Part shown: in pieces, positions 40,979-50,553 of the stretch | How positions within the stretch are numbered: the first letter of the stretch is position 1 | Layout of the letters: each line of letters starts with the position of its first letter | Assembly: GCA_001603805.1 (NCBI GenBank) | Contig: LUZY01000009.1 | Location: forward strand, 124,001 to 188,000 | Direction of reading: 5' to 3' | Source of the DNA: Deferribacterales bacterium Deferri_01 | GTDB lineage: Bacteria; Chrysiogenota; Deferribacteres; Deferribacterales; Geovibrionaceae | Length of the DNA stretch: 64,000 nt | Notes under the pieces: generated by a model | Databases searched by the model: none | What the model saw: only the letters and a program-made list of their open reading frames with translations | What the model was told of the DNA's origin: nothing | Made by a program: the position numbers and the translations under genes

Positions 40979-41866
40979 CTACCTCAGCGCATCGCCTATC
41001 ATTGCCGTTACAAGTTCGGGAAAGCTTATTCCCTCTTTTGCCGCTGCCTGCGGAAGAAGGCTTGTTTCTGTCAGTCCGGGGAGGGTGTTAATCTCCAGAA
41101 CCCAAGGGGTTTTGCCGTCGTACATTATGTCAACCCTTCCGTAAGAGGCGCACCCCAAACTTTCAAACGCATGTAAAGCTTTGTCTTTTATGAGCTTTTC
41201 CTCATCTTCAGTGAGTCCGGTCTCAAATACATACTCGGTGGCTCCCTTTGTGTATTTGGACTGATAGTCATAAAAGCCCGATTTCGGTCTTATCCATATT
41301 ATCGGCAATACTTTAGAAGACAATATGCCTATTGTAAGCTCTTTTCCGTTTATGTACTGTTCAGCTATGACCCTTTCATCGTAGATGAATGCTTCTTTTT
41401 TCCCTTTTTCAAACTCTTCCTCTGTTCCAGCAATGGTAATGCCTATGGTTGAACCTTGCCTGCAAGGCTTTATAACACAGGGCATAAAGGGTGCTTTGCT
41501 TTCTCTTTTAAGCTGTATGTAGTCCGGCGTGGGAACATTGTTCAGGGCGAATATCACCTTGCTTAAAAGCTTATCAAAGGCGATTGTGCTTGACTGGCTG
41601 TCCGACCCTGTACAAGGTATATCCATAAGTTCAAGCATTCCCTGTATACGTCCGTCCTCGCCGAATGTTCCGTGAAGACTGTTGAAGCACACATCAGGTT
41701 TAAGCTCAAGGAGACGGGCTGGAAGGTCATGCCCTGCATCAACAAGAGTCACATCGGTGAAACCTGCTTCCTGCAATGCCTTTGCCGCTGCTGCGCCGCT
41801 TCTTAAAGAAACTTCTCTTTCTGCTGACAGTCCGCCGTAGAGGACGGCTATTTTCTTATTTTTCAT
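40979..41866 (-). CDS. ddl: D-alanine-D-alanine ligase
   Basis: This is a 295-residue ATP-grasp enzyme that joins two D-alanines for the peptidoglycan stem. The start at 41866 (M-K-N-K-K-I-A-V-L-Y-G-G) is preferred over a longer frame start at 41890 because TGGAG lies eight bases upstream. Conserved segments include L-H-G-T-F-G-E-D-G-R-I-Q-G, V-I-K-P-C-R-Q-G-S-T-I-G and L-E-I-N-T-L-P-G-L-T. It overlaps murC by 11 bp. murB, often found between murC and ddl, is not here. Confidence 0.96.
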   Translation of the reverse strand: MKNKKIAVLYGGLSAEREVSLRSGAAAAKALQEAGFTDVTLVDAGHDLPARLLELKPDVCFNSLHGTFGEDGRIQGMLELMDIPCTGSDSQSSTIAFDKLLSKVIFALNNVPTPDYIQLKRESKAPFMPCVIKPCRQGSTIGITIAGTEEEFEKGKKEAFIYDERVIAEQYINGKELTIGILSSKVLPIIWIRPKSGFYDYQSKYTKGATEYVFETGLTEDEEKLIKDKALHAFESLGCASYGRVDIMYDGKTPWVLEINTLPGLTETSLLPQAAAKEGISFPELVTAMIGDALR

Positions 41867-43250
41867 GTTTTTTCTCCAGCCATGCGGCAAGCTCGCCGGA
41901 AAATCTGGTCACGCTTCCCGCACCCTGTGTGAGTATAAGGCTGTTGTCGCAGCCGGACTCATCAAGGTATTTATAGAGATCATCAAATGAGGGGATGTAA
42001 TGCACGTCCTTAAAGCCTCTTTCCTTAATCTCTTTAACAAGCGCCTGCGCTGTGACCCCCTCTATGGGTTCTTCGCTGGCGGCGTATATGTCTGTGATGA
42101 ACAGCCTGTCCGCATCAAAAAAACATGTGGAAAACTCATTCATAAGTGTCTGTGTTCTGGAATATCTGTGCGGCTGAAACACAACCACTATCTTCCTGCT
42201 TCCGTATGCCTCTCTGATGGCTTTCAGAGTGGTTTTTATTTCTGTGGGGTGATGTCCGTAGTCGTCAAGTACAGTGCAGCATTCACTGTCATAGCGGACA
42301 GTAAGTCTTCTCTGCACTCCTTCAAACTCCTCAAGGGCTTTCTTACACACACGGAAGGGTATATCAAACTCCGTGGCAACGGCTATTGCCGCCAGAGCGT
42401 TCTGTACGTTGTGATCGCCTGGAAAATTCAGGTTAATGCGTCCCTGCGGCTTGCCGTTTATGACCACGCCGAATGATACTGAAAAACCGTGCTTTTCAAT
42501 GTCGGCGCTGTGAATGTCCGCCTGTGCGGAGAGTCCGTATGTTACAAACCTCCGGTCTATGCGTTTGATCAGCTCCGCCGTGTTGGCATCATCTATGCAG
42601 AGTACATTAAGTCCGTAAAACGGCACACGGGCGGCGAAGTCACGGAAACAGTCCTTAACCTCGTCCATTGTTGCGTAAGTGTCAGTGTGTTCAAAATCTA
42701 TATTAGTGATCACCGCCGCTGTGGGCTGAAGCATGAGGAAGCTTTTGTCCGATTCGTCAGCTTCTGCGATCATTATATTACTGTTTCCTTTGAGAGCGTT
42801 TGAGTCTCTTCTGTTAAGTATTCCGCCTACAACAACTGTGGGGTCAAGCTCCGCCTTGTTGAAAATCTCTGCGATCATTGATGTTGTAGTGGTTTTTCCG
42901 TGGCTGCCCGCAACTGCAATGGAGTATTTCATCCTCATGAGTTCTGCGAGCATTTCACCCCTTTTGATTACCGGTATAAAGTTCTCTCTGGCATAAACCA
43001 GTTCGGGGTTGGTGCATCTCACTGCCGATGAGAAAACAACAGCGTCTGCGCCTTTTGCGTTTTCAGCCTCATGCCCTATGAATACGTTTATGCCCATTGC
43101 CCGCAGGCGTTTACAGTTTGCACTGTCGGCAATGTCCGAGCCTGTTATCTTAAATCCCATGGAGTGAAGGATTTCGGCAAGACCGCTCATGCCGATTCCG
43201 CCTATGCCCACAAAGTGTATATTCCGTACTTTCCCGAATACTTCAGTCAA
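41856..43250 (-). CDS. murC: UDP-N-acetylmuramate-L-alanine ligase
   Basis: This is a 464-residue cytoplasmic Mur ligase that adds the first amino acid to UDP-MurNAc. Conserved features are I-H-F-V-G-I-G-G-I-G-M-S-G in the UDP-binding domain, the ATP loop G-S-H-G-K-T-T-T-T, and the D-D-Y-G-H-H-P-T-E segment of the C-terminal domain. It overlaps murG by 8 bp and ddl by 11 bp. Confidence 0.97.
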   Translation of the reverse strand: MTEVFGKVRNIHFVGIGGIGMSGLAEILHSMGFKITGSDIADSANCKRLRAMGINVFIGHEAENAKGADAVVFSSAVRCTNPELVYARENFIPVIKRGEMLAELMRMKYSIAVAGSHGKTTTTSMIAEIFNKAELDPTVVVGGILNRRDSNALKGNSNIMIAEADESDKSFLMLQPTAAVITNIDFEHTDTYATMDEVKDCFRDFAARVPFYGLNVLCIDDANTAELIKRIDRRFVTYGLSAQADIHSADIEKHGFSVSFGVVINGKPQGRINLNFPGDHNVQNALAAIAVATEFDIPFRVCKKALEEFEGVQRRLTVRYDSECCTVLDDYGHHPTEIKTTLKAIREAYGSRKIVVVFQPHRYSRTQTLMNEFSTCFFDADRLFITDIYAASEEPIEGVTAQALVKEIKERGFKDVHYIPSFDDLYKYLDESGCDNSLILTQGAGSVTRFSGELAAWLEKKHEK

Positions 43251-44298
43251 GTTCCATACCTCTTACAATTATTTCAGGGCTGTTCAGGTACTTTACTCCT
43301 GCCAGCTTTTCTGCGACTTCCGGTTTCTGCGACCACTCCGCAAGCTCCATGAGCCTTGCAGGTGTCGCTCCGCTTTCGGTCATTACCTTTGCTATGCCGA
43401 GTTTTTCGGCAAAAAGAGCGTTGTAGAGCTGATGTTCATCCGCAGCCTGTGCGAACGGAACAAAGACCGCAGGGCGCCTTGCATACATGGTTTCAAAAAC
43501 CGTGCCGGAGCCTGAGCGGGCTATCACAAGATCAGCCTTTTCGTATTCCTCTGCCACGTTTTCTATGTAGCTTCGCACATCTGCCTGTGCTGCTTCGGTG
43601 AGGTAGTCCTCAAGGGCTTCTTCATATAGCTTCGCACCTGCCTGATGGACAATACTCCATCCTGCTTCGGTGAGGCCTTTTGCGGATTTTGCCATGAGCC
43701 TGTTTAAAAACCTGCTTCCCTGACTGCCGCCGAGGACGAGGATACGTTTGGTGTTCACGCTTTTGGGCTTGAATGAGGCAAAATCTGCTCTTACAGGATT
43801 ACCCGAATGAACTGTTTTACCCTTTGCCTTCAAAGTGCCTTCAAATGAAAGGAACACCTGCTTGCAGAAAACTGCAAAAATCCTGTTAGTAAGCCCCATT
43901 ACGCTGTTCTGCTCATGGAGATAAAGCCTTGCGCCTTTCAGTACAGCGGCTATAGCCGGCGCTCCAGCGGCAAAACCGCCTGTGAGAAGCACCGTATCGC
44001 TCTTTTTTATTTTTTTGAGCATACCGAAGGTCTCTTTAGCGAGGAGGACAATAGAACGGATTCTTCCGCCTATGCCGATCCCTTTAAGAGGTGTCTGCGG
44101 CTGCTCGTAAAAATTATATCCCTTTGATGAGAGTATTTTTCGCTCGATCCCTCTGTCAGAGACCATGAAAAATACTTCAACATCTTTATCTTTAAGGTAA
44201 TCTGCAACTGCTATGCCCGGATAAAGATGACCGCCTGTTCCGCCGCCCGCTATCACAAGCCTTTTCTGCAAGGCGTGAGACTGTTCCCTTGTTTTCAT
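43243..44298 (-). CDS. murG: UDP-N-acetylglucosamine transferase MurG
   Basis: This 351-residue membrane-associated GT28 enzyme turns lipid I into lipid II. The N-terminal loop is I-A-G-G-G-T-G-G-H-L-Y-P-G, with the second glycine-rich loop G-G-S-Q-G-S-R and a UDP-GlcNAc region R-S-G-S-G-T-V-F-E. The first about twelve residues before the beta strand are unusual, so a slightly later start is possible. It overlaps ftsW by four bases. Confidence 0.96.
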   Translation of the reverse strand: MKTREQSHALQKRLVIAGGGTGGHLYPGIAVADYLKDKDVEVFFMVSDRGIERKILSSKGYNFYEQPQTPLKGIGIGGRIRSIVLLAKETFGMLKKIKKSDTVLLTGGFAAGAPAIAAVLKGARLYLHEQNSVMGLTNRIFAVFCKQVFLSFEGTLKAKGKTVHSGNPVRADFASFKPKSVNTKRILVLGGSQGSRFLNRLMAKSAKGLTEAGWSIVHQAGAKLYEEALEDYLTEAAQADVRSYIENVAEEYEKADLVIARSGSGTVFETMYARRPAVFVPFAQAADEHQLYNALFAEKLGIAKVMTESGATPARLMELAEWSQKPEVAEKLAGVKYLNSPEIIVRGMELD

Positions 44299-45380
44299 GA
44301 GCCTGCCTCTTCCGCACTCCGCAGGAGAACGCCGACCATGAAAAGAGAACTCATCATGTTTGAACCGCCGTAGCTCACAAGGGGAAGACCTATCCCCTTA
44401 GTTGGGAGGAGTCCGGTAACAACGGATATGTGCAGCAGTGCCTGAATGAACAGACTGAAAGCTATGCCGAATGTAAGAAGTTTATAAAAAAGTTCTTTAT
44501 GTTTCAGAGCCACCTTAACGCAAATTATAAAGAACGCAGTCACTATCACCAGTATGGCAAGTGAGCCTATCAGTCCGGTTTCCTCGGCGATGATAGCGTA
44601 TATGAAGTCTGTGTGCGCTTCGGGGAGGAAGTAAAGCTTCTGTGATGAGTTGCCTATTCCTTTGCCGAAAAAGCCTCCGCTGCCCACGGCAGTGAGAGAC
44701 TGCACAAGCTGATAGCCTGTTCCGTAGCGATCTTCCCATGGGTCAAGAAAGCTCATTATTCTGCCCCTTCTGTAACCCATGAGAAGCCCTGCGGTTATAA
44801 TAGGAGCGATGAACCCTATAACGCCGAGCATGTGGCGCATATGCGCACCGCCTATCAGAAAAAGCGTGAACGACACGCATATTATAAGCAGTGTTGTACC
44901 ATAGTCCGGCTCGCTTAATATAAGCGCACCGATTATCCCCAGCATTATGGAGGCGGGGAGGAAACCCTTGGTAAAGTCATTTAGCCTGCCTTCCTTCTTA
45001 TCAAGGTAGTGGGCAAGGTAAAGTATGCAGGTGAACTTAGCCAGCTCCGAAGGCTGAAGGCTGAAGCCGGGCAGAAGAATCCACCTGTGTGAGCCGTTCA
45101 GCTTAGGGAAAAAGAACACTACTATAAGAAGCGCCAGTGTCACAAAATACAGAGCCGGGACAAACTTTCTCCATGATTTCAGGGGAATGCTGTACGCACC
45201 GTACATAAGCCCCAGCCCTATAAACACTGCGAGAAGCTGCTTGTTGAAGAAGTAAAGCTCGCCCTTATCAAGCCTCAGAGCCTGAATTGACCCTGCGGAG
45301 AATACGAATATCAGCCCCGTGGTCATGAGGATGGAAGCGAGTATCAGAATTTGCAGCCTGTCGTCTTTTATCTCAAACAC
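44295..45380 (-). CDS. ftsW: Peptidoglycan glycosyltransferase FtsW (SEDS)
   Basis: This 361-residue polytopic protein of the SEDS family has about ten membrane helices. It would polymerise septal glycan strands from lipid II with its partner FtsI. Conserved phrases are L-Q-P-S-E-L-A-K, the P-E-A-H-T-D-F-I extracellular motif, G-L-I-G and P-T-K-G-I-G-L-P-L-V-S-Y-G-G-S. The location between murD and murG identifies FtsW rather than RodA. Confidence 0.95.
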   Translation of the reverse strand: MFEIKDDRLQILILASILMTTGLIFVFSAGSIQALRLDKGELYFFNKQLLAVFIGLGLMYGAYSIPLKSWRKFVPALYFVTLALLIVVFFFPKLNGSHRWILLPGFSLQPSELAKFTCILYLAHYLDKKEGRLNDFTKGFLPASIMLGIIGALILSEPDYGTTLLIICVSFTLFLIGGAHMRHMLGVIGFIAPIITAGLLMGYRRGRIMSFLDPWEDRYGTGYQLVQSLTAVGSGGFFGKGIGNSSQKLYFLPEAHTDFIYAIIAEETGLIGSLAILVIVTAFFIICVKVALKHKELFYKLLTFGIAFSLFIQALLHISVVTGLLPTKGIGLPLVSYGGSNMMSSLFMVGVLLRSAEEAGS

Positions 45381-45381
45381 T

Positions 45382-46641
45382 TTATTTTCCGCCGAGTTCC
45401 TTTACTATCTGCATGAATCTTTCGCCGCGTTCTTCAAAGTTGTTGAAGCTGTCGTAGCTTGAGCATGCCGGAGTAAGTATTACATTGCCCCCTTTGTGAG
45501 CAACGTTGAGTCCTGTCTTCACAGCCTCCTCCATTGTGGATGAGGTGATGAAATCGCAGGTCAAAAGCCCTTTGAGCTTTTCTTTTATTATTCTTGCCGC
45601 TTCGCCGTAGGCTATAACAGTGCTTGCCGCACGGTTAAGCTCATCAGCCAGCAGACCGAAGTCTCCGTTTTTGTCACGCCCGCCGAGGATGATCACATTT
45701 CCTGCCTTTGCTCCCTTGAGGCAGGCGAGGGTGGAGTAAACATTTGTCGCCTTGGAGTCGTTTATAAAGCTTATTCCGTTCACTGTGCCGGAATATTCGC
45801 ACCTGTGGGGCAGACCTTTTAATTCAGCTATCTGTGGAGTAATATCTCCTGCAAAATTCAGTACGCTGTCCGCAGACACAAGGGAAAATGCAAGGTTAAG
45901 CAGGTTATGTGTCCCGAAAAGAGGAAACTTTGCCGTATCAAGGCTGTATTTTCCGAAATCCATAACCTTTCCGGACAGCCTTGGCAGTCCGTTCAGAGCC
46001 TCGTTTATTATCATTCTTCTGCCTTTGTAGTATTCAGCGTGTCTTAAAAGTTCTTGCTCATCCGGCAGAACGGCGAATCCGTCCTCTCTGACGAACTTAA
46101 GCACGTCCATTTTTGCTTTTATGTAGGCATCATAAGTCGGATACCTGTCCAGATGGTCAGGAGCAAGGTTGGTTATCGCCGCCATATCAGCCTTAAAGTT
46201 GCGGAGAAGTTCTATCTGAAAGCTGGAAAGCTCCAGAACAAACACATCATAGCCGCCTTTCAGCACCACTTCGCCGAAGGGAACGCCAATGTTTCCGCAT
46301 GCAACTGCTTTTATTCCTGCGTTCTCAAGTATCTGCGCTGTGAGATAGGTTACGGTGGATTTACCGTTTGTACCTGTCATCACCATTATTTTTCCTTTTC
46401 CTGCGAGAGCCTCATAGGCAAGCTCTATTTCACTGGTAAGGTTATCTATTTTCAGCCCACGCTTAATTATGTCAATTCCGGGGCTCACCGCCACCCTGTC
46501 GTATCCGTTTTTAAACTCGGATATGGATGGGTAGGCGTTGTTCTTATCTTCATAAATGTCAACCTGAACGGCACCCGCATGACGGAGAAGGGTCTCCGCT
46601 GCTTTGCCGCTTTTGCCGTAGCCTAAAACAGCCGCTTTCAT
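45382..46641 (-). CDS. murD: UDP-N-acetylmuramoylalanine-D-glutamate ligase
   Basis: This 419-residue Mur ligase adds D-glutamate. The ATP loop is G-T-N-G-K-S-T-V-T; the central domain carries L-S-S-F-Q-I-E and H-L-D-R-Y, and the C-terminal domain I-L-G-G-R-D-K-N-G-D-F. The N-terminus V-L-G-Y-G-K-S-G-K-A is the UDP-binding Rossmann start. It sits between mraY (7 bp) and ftsW (1 bp). Confidence 0.97.
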   Translation of the reverse strand: MKAAVLGYGKSGKAAETLLRHAGAVQVDIYEDKNNAYPSISEFKNGYDRVAVSPGIDIIKRGLKIDNLTSEIELAYEALAGKGKIMVMTGTNGKSTVTYLTAQILENAGIKAVACGNIGVPFGEVVLKGGYDVFVLELSSFQIELLRNFKADMAAITNLAPDHLDRYPTYDAYIKAKMDVLKFVREDGFAVLPDEQELLRHAEYYKGRRMIINEALNGLPRLSGKVMDFGKYSLDTAKFPLFGTHNLLNLAFSLVSADSVLNFAGDITPQIAELKGLPHRCEYSGTVNGISFINDSKATNVYSTLACLKGAKAGNVIILGGRDKNGDFGLLADELNRAASTVIAYGEAARIIKEKLKGLLTCDFITSSTMEEAVKTGLNVAHKGGNVILTPACSSYDSFNNFEERGERFMQIVKELGGK

Positions 46642-46648
46642 AGTCTTG

Positions 46649-47734
46649 TTACCTCAGCTTCAGCGTACTGAGCGCAATAAGCGCCAGCACAAAGGAAATA
46701 ATCCAGAACCGCACGGTAATTTTTGTTTCGCTCCATCCCTTCAGCTCAAAGTGGTGGTGTATGGGAGCCATTCTGAAAAGTCTTTTTCCGTGGGTTGCCT
46801 TGTAGAAGCCCACCTGAAGGATAACGCTTACCGTTTCTATGACAAACACGCCGCCCACTATGGCAAGGACAACTTCATGCTTGGAGATAACGGACACTAT
46901 GCCCATTGCTCCGCCTATGGAGAGGCTTCCCACATCCCCCATGAATACGCTTGCGGGGAAGGCGTTGTACCAGAGAAAGCCCAGACCTGCGCCGACCATC
47001 GCGCCGCAGAATACCGCAAGCTCTCCCGAACCTTTGACATACAGAATGTTCAGATAGTGCGCAAACTCACTGTGTCCCGTGAAGTAAACAAAAAAGCACA
47101 GTGTGCCGAATGATATTACCGAAGGAGCTATGGCGAGTCCGTCCAGCCCGTCTGTTATATTCACCGCATTTGACGTGCCCACTATTACAAAAAGAGCGAA
47201 CACGAAATAGAAGATAGAAAGATCTATAACTGCGGTTTTAAGAAAGGGGAGGGCGACTACCGTTGCCGTTTTCCCTTTGTCCACATATATAATAAGCGCA
47301 ATGGCTATTATTCCTGTTATTACCTGCCCGAAGAACTTTGCTTTTGCTTTAAGCCCCTTGGGGTTCTTTTTCACTGTTTTTATGTAATCATCCACGAACC
47401 CGATAACTCCGTATGAAACAAAGGTAAAAATCGTGATCCATACATACGGGTTGGTGAGATCAGCCCAGAGAAGGGTGGACACCGTGCCTGCTATAACTAT
47501 CATGATGCCGCCCATTGTGGGTGTTCCTTCCTTTACCTTATGGGTGGCGGGCTCAAACCCCTTTGACTTCATGGAGAAAGCCATCTCCTTCAGCTTCCTG
47601 ATTATGAACGGAGCTATAAGGAGCGTAATGACCAGAGCTGTAAGGGTCGCATACGCCGTGCGGAATGTGATGTAGCGGAAAACGTTTAATATTCCCCATA
47701 CATCTGAAAAGGGGACGAGCAGATTATACAGCAC
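46649..47734 (-). CDS. mraY: Phospho-MurNAc-pentapeptide transferase
   Basis: This 361-residue membrane enzyme makes lipid I. A GTG start at 47734 is chosen because the protein then begins V-L-Y-N-L-L-V-P-F-S, the usual MraY start, with AGGAGAG at good distance and an 11-bp overlap with murF; a longer frame to 47776 would run further into murF. Conserved motifs are P-T-M-G-G, G-F-V-D-D-Y-I-K (with catalytic aspartates), N-I-T-D-G-L-D-G-L-A and a terminal histidine cluster P-I-H-H-H-F-E. Confidence 0.96.
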   Translation of the reverse strand: MLYNLLVPFSDVWGILNVFRYITFRTAYATLTALVITLLIAPFIIRKLKEMAFSMKSKGFEPATHKVKEGTPTMGGIMIVIAGTVSTLLWADLTNPYVWITIFTFVSYGVIGFVDDYIKTVKKNPKGLKAKAKFFGQVITGIIAIALIIYVDKGKTATVVALPFLKTAVIDLSIFYFVFALFVIVGTSNAVNITDGLDGLAIAPSVISFGTLCFFVYFTGHSEFAHYLNILYVKGSGELAVFCGAMVGAGLGFLWYNAFPASVFMGDVGSLSIGGAMGIVSVISKHEVVLAIVGGVFVIETVSVILQVGFYKATHGKRLFRMAPIHHHFELKGWSETKITVRFWIISFVLALIALSTLKLR

Positions 47735-49079
47735 GCTTCTTTCTCTCCTGTTCCATAAAGCTGATGAAGTCTTCAAACTTCCTTGCTCTGGAGGCTTTTA
47801 TCAGAACCAGACCCTCTTCTATGAGGGCAACGGTTTCGTTCGCTTTTTCCTTTGTGGGGGCTATGGTTATGTTTGCAGTTTCTGCAAATTTGCAGTAGTT
47901 CTGCCCCACGAAGATGAAGTTTATGTTATCTGTACTCTTTGCAAGTTTGTAAAGCTTGAGGTAAAGCATCTCCTCAAAGCCTTCTATCTCGCCCATTTCG
48001 CCTATTATGGCGTATTTCTTCGCAGCACCTATTTCAGCAAGGTTTTTGACAGCGCTCATTATGGATTCAAACCCTGCGTTGTAGGTGTCATCTATTACTT
48101 TGATTTTGCCGACATTCACCATAGCACCCCTGCCTGTTACGGGTTTGAATGCGAGGATTCCTGTCATTACATCCTGATAGTCAAGCTCCATCTCAAAACC
48201 TATGCCGATTGCAGCCAGCGAGTTGGCAATGAAATGGTCATAAGGGTGGTTCAGCATGAAGCAGTAGGGTATTCCCTTGTAAACAGCGGTGAAGTAAAAC
48301 TGCTCCCTGTTGTTGCGTCCGGCGTCAGCCAGTATCACATCAGCGTTCATCCCTGTGCCGAAGTATTTCACATCCACAGCGCCCAGTATTTTCTCATCCA
48401 GATACATGCGGCATGATTCATTCACCCAGAGGGTTCCGCCATTCATGCCTTTTATTATGGAGAGTTTTTCCTCTGCCAGTTTTTCCATGCTCCCCATTCT
48501 GCCTATGTGGGCGTGTCCTATGCCCGTAAGCACGGCTATATGGGGTTTTATATAAAGCGAAAGCTGCTCTATCTCGCCCGGCGAATTTGTGCCGAACTCA
48601 AATACCGCACAGCTTGTTCTCATATTCAGGTTAGCGGCACAGATAGCCACGCCCAGTTCGTTGTTATAATTGCCGTAAGCGGTGTAAACCTTTTTCCTTG
48701 TCCGCAGAACAGAGCTTATCAGCTCCTTCGTGCTGGTTTTGCCCATGCTGCCGGTTATGGCTATCTTTGTTCCTTTGTAGTTTTTAAGTTTGTATGCCCC
48801 AAGGGACTTTATTGCGCTTAAACCGTCACGGACAAGCACCTTATTCCCCGTGAGTTTCTCGTATATATCTTTATCTTCCACTATTGCCAGCGAAGCTCCG
48901 GCGTCCAGAGCATTCTGTGCATAGAGGTTCCCGTCGGTGTTTTCACCGGAAAGAGCCGTGAATATATCGCCTTCCTCGACCTTTCTGCTGTCGATAACAA
49001 GTTTTTTCACAGGCAGATCATTCGGTGTATCCGCCTTGATTACGCCGCCGAGGGCGTTTACGATCTCTTTCAGCTTCAT
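47724..49079 (-). CDS. murF: UDP-MurNAc-tripeptide D-alanyl-D-alanine ligase
   Basis: This 451-residue Mur ligase attaches the D-Ala-D-Ala made by Ddl. The ATP loop is I-T-G-S-M-G-K-T-S-T-K; V-F-E-F-G-T-N-S-P-G and D-D-T-Y-N-A are family signatures. The gene follows murE by 28 bp and overlaps mraY by 11 bp. Confidence 0.96.
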   Translation of the reverse strand: MKLKEIVNALGGVIKADTPNDLPVKKLVIDSRKVEEGDIFTALSGENTDGNLYAQNALDAGASLAIVEDKDIYEKLTGNKVLVRDGLSAIKSLGAYKLKNYKGTKIAITGSMGKTSTKELISSVLRTRKKVYTAYGNYNNELGVAICAANLNMRTSCAVFEFGTNSPGEIEQLSLYIKPHIAVLTGIGHAHIGRMGSMEKLAEEKLSIIKGMNGGTLWVNESCRMYLDEKILGAVDVKYFGTGMNADVILADAGRNNREQFYFTAVYKGIPYCFMLNHPYDHFIANSLAAIGIGFEMELDYQDVMTGILAFKPVTGRGAMVNVGKIKVIDDTYNAGFESIMSAVKNLAEIGAAKKYAIIGEMGEIEGFEEMLYLKLYKLAKSTDNINFIFVGQNYCKFAETANITIAPTKEKANETVALIEEGLVLIKASRARKFEDFISFMEQERKKRAV

Positions 49080-49107
49080 CCATTTCCCTCCGGGTATGTC
49101 CTAATTC

Positions 49108-50553
49108 TTATTTAAGGAATTTTCTGACTTCTTCCCTGTCATCAAAATGAATCTTCTCTTTTCCGATAACCATATAGTCCTCATGACCTTTTCCGGCTAT
49201 GAGGATTATGTCGTTAGGCTGGGCTCCTTCCAAAGCGGTTTTGATCGCCTCGCCTCTGTCGGGACAGATAACGACTTTTTCTGCATTTTCAAACCCTTTG
49301 AGAATATCCTCGATAATCTGCTGGGGGTTTTCTGTTCTGGGATTGTCGCTTGTTACCATTATTATGTCAGAGTAGTTTTCGGCAGCTTTTGCCATGCGGG
49401 GTCTTTTTGTTCTGTCACGATCCCCTCCGCAGCCGAAAATTGTTGTTATTTTGGTCTTTTTAAAAGGAGTGAGCGCTTCAAGAACATTCACAAGGGCATC
49501 GTCCGTATGTGCGTAATCCACGAATACAAATGCTCCGTTTACTTCAAACTTTTCGAGCCTTCCGGGCACGTTTTTGAGATTCTCTATTCCTTTTGCGATT
49601 GCGTCATCGTTTATGCCCAGCGCTATTGCGGCGGACACAGCAGCAAGTATATTTTCAAGGTTATGGAGCCCAACAAGGGTTGAACTTATGTTGAAAGTGT
49701 TGCCCGGATAACGGACTCTGGCTGTTATGCCGTTCAGGGTGAAGGCGATCTCTTCTGCTGATATTTCCGCACGTTCGCTGACTCCGAACTTTATTGTGTC
49801 GATATTTTTTTCTTTTATAAGCCTTGCGCCGTAGTCATTGTCCATGTTTACCACTGCAATATTTGCATGGTCTTCCTGAAACAGCCTGCGCTTGGCGGTA
49901 AAATATTCTTCCATGGTGTGATGATAGTCCAGATGGTCTCCTGAAAGGTTTGTGAACAGGGCGACATCAAACTTTGTTCCGTACAGTCTCTCCTGATCAA
50001 GCGCATGGGATGAAACCTCAACTGCGAGGGCGTCACACCCGTCAGCAACGGCATCCGCAAGAACCTTGTAGTAATCATATGATGATGGAGTGGTCACATT
50101 AGACGGAACATCCTTCCCTGCATATCTGTGTCCGGTTGTGCCCATTCTTAAGGGCTTTTTTCCTGCGGCGGTCATTATGGACTCAAGAAGATATGTAACA
50201 GTGGTTTTGCCGTTTGTACCTGTTACACCGACTTTTTCCATCTTTTCATCCGGTCTGCCGAAAAAGTTTCTGCAAGCAAGAGCCAGTGCCTTGCGTCCGT
50301 CCTCCACTATGACAGTGGGGATGTTCTCCAGCTTTTTTTCAGCGGCTATGAACAGAACCTTCCCGGTTGAGTAAACCGCTTCGGCAACGCTGTGGGAGTC
50401 GAAAGTTGAGCCTGCATAGGCAAAAAACACACAGCCTTCCTGTATATCTCTGCTGTCGAAGCACACAGCCCTGACATCGGTCTCAAAATCTACATTCACG
50501 TCAAAACCGGTTATTGATATTCCGTCAAACAGATTAAATGCTTTCATCGACAT
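49108..50553 (-). CDS. murE: UDP-MurNAc-L-Ala-D-Glu-diamino acid ligase
   Basis: This 481-residue Mur ligase adds the third amino acid. The ATP loop is G-T-N-G-K-T-T-V-T. The motif D-N-P-R in V-T-S-D-N-P-R-T-E marks enzymes that use meso-diaminopimelate, so this organism probably has the Gram-negative type of peptidoglycan. The start may be 50553 or the ATG two codons later (50547); both are near AGAGGAAAG. It overlaps ftsI by 20 bp. Confidence 0.97.
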   Translation of the reverse strand: MSMKAFNLFDGISITGFDVNVDFETDVRAVCFDSRDIQEGCVFFAYAGSTFDSHSVAEAVYSTGKVLFIAAEKKLENIPTVIVEDGRKALALACRNFFGRPDEKMEKVGVTGTNGKTTVTYLLESIMTAAGKKPLRMGTTGHRYAGKDVPSNVTTPSSYDYYKVLADAVADGCDALAVEVSSHALDQERLYGTKFDVALFTNLSGDHLDYHHTMEEYFTAKRRLFQEDHANIAVVNMDNDYGARLIKEKNIDTIKFGVSERAEISAEEIAFTLNGITARVRYPGNTFNISSTLVGLHNLENILAAVSAAIALGINDDAIAKGIENLKNVPGRLEKFEVNGAFVFVDYAHTDDALVNVLEALTPFKKTKITTIFGCGGDRDRTKRPRMAKAAENYSDIIMVTSDNPRTENPQQIIEDILKGFENAEKVVICPDRGEAIKTALEGAQPNDIILIAGKGHEDYMVIGKEKIHFDDREEVRKFLK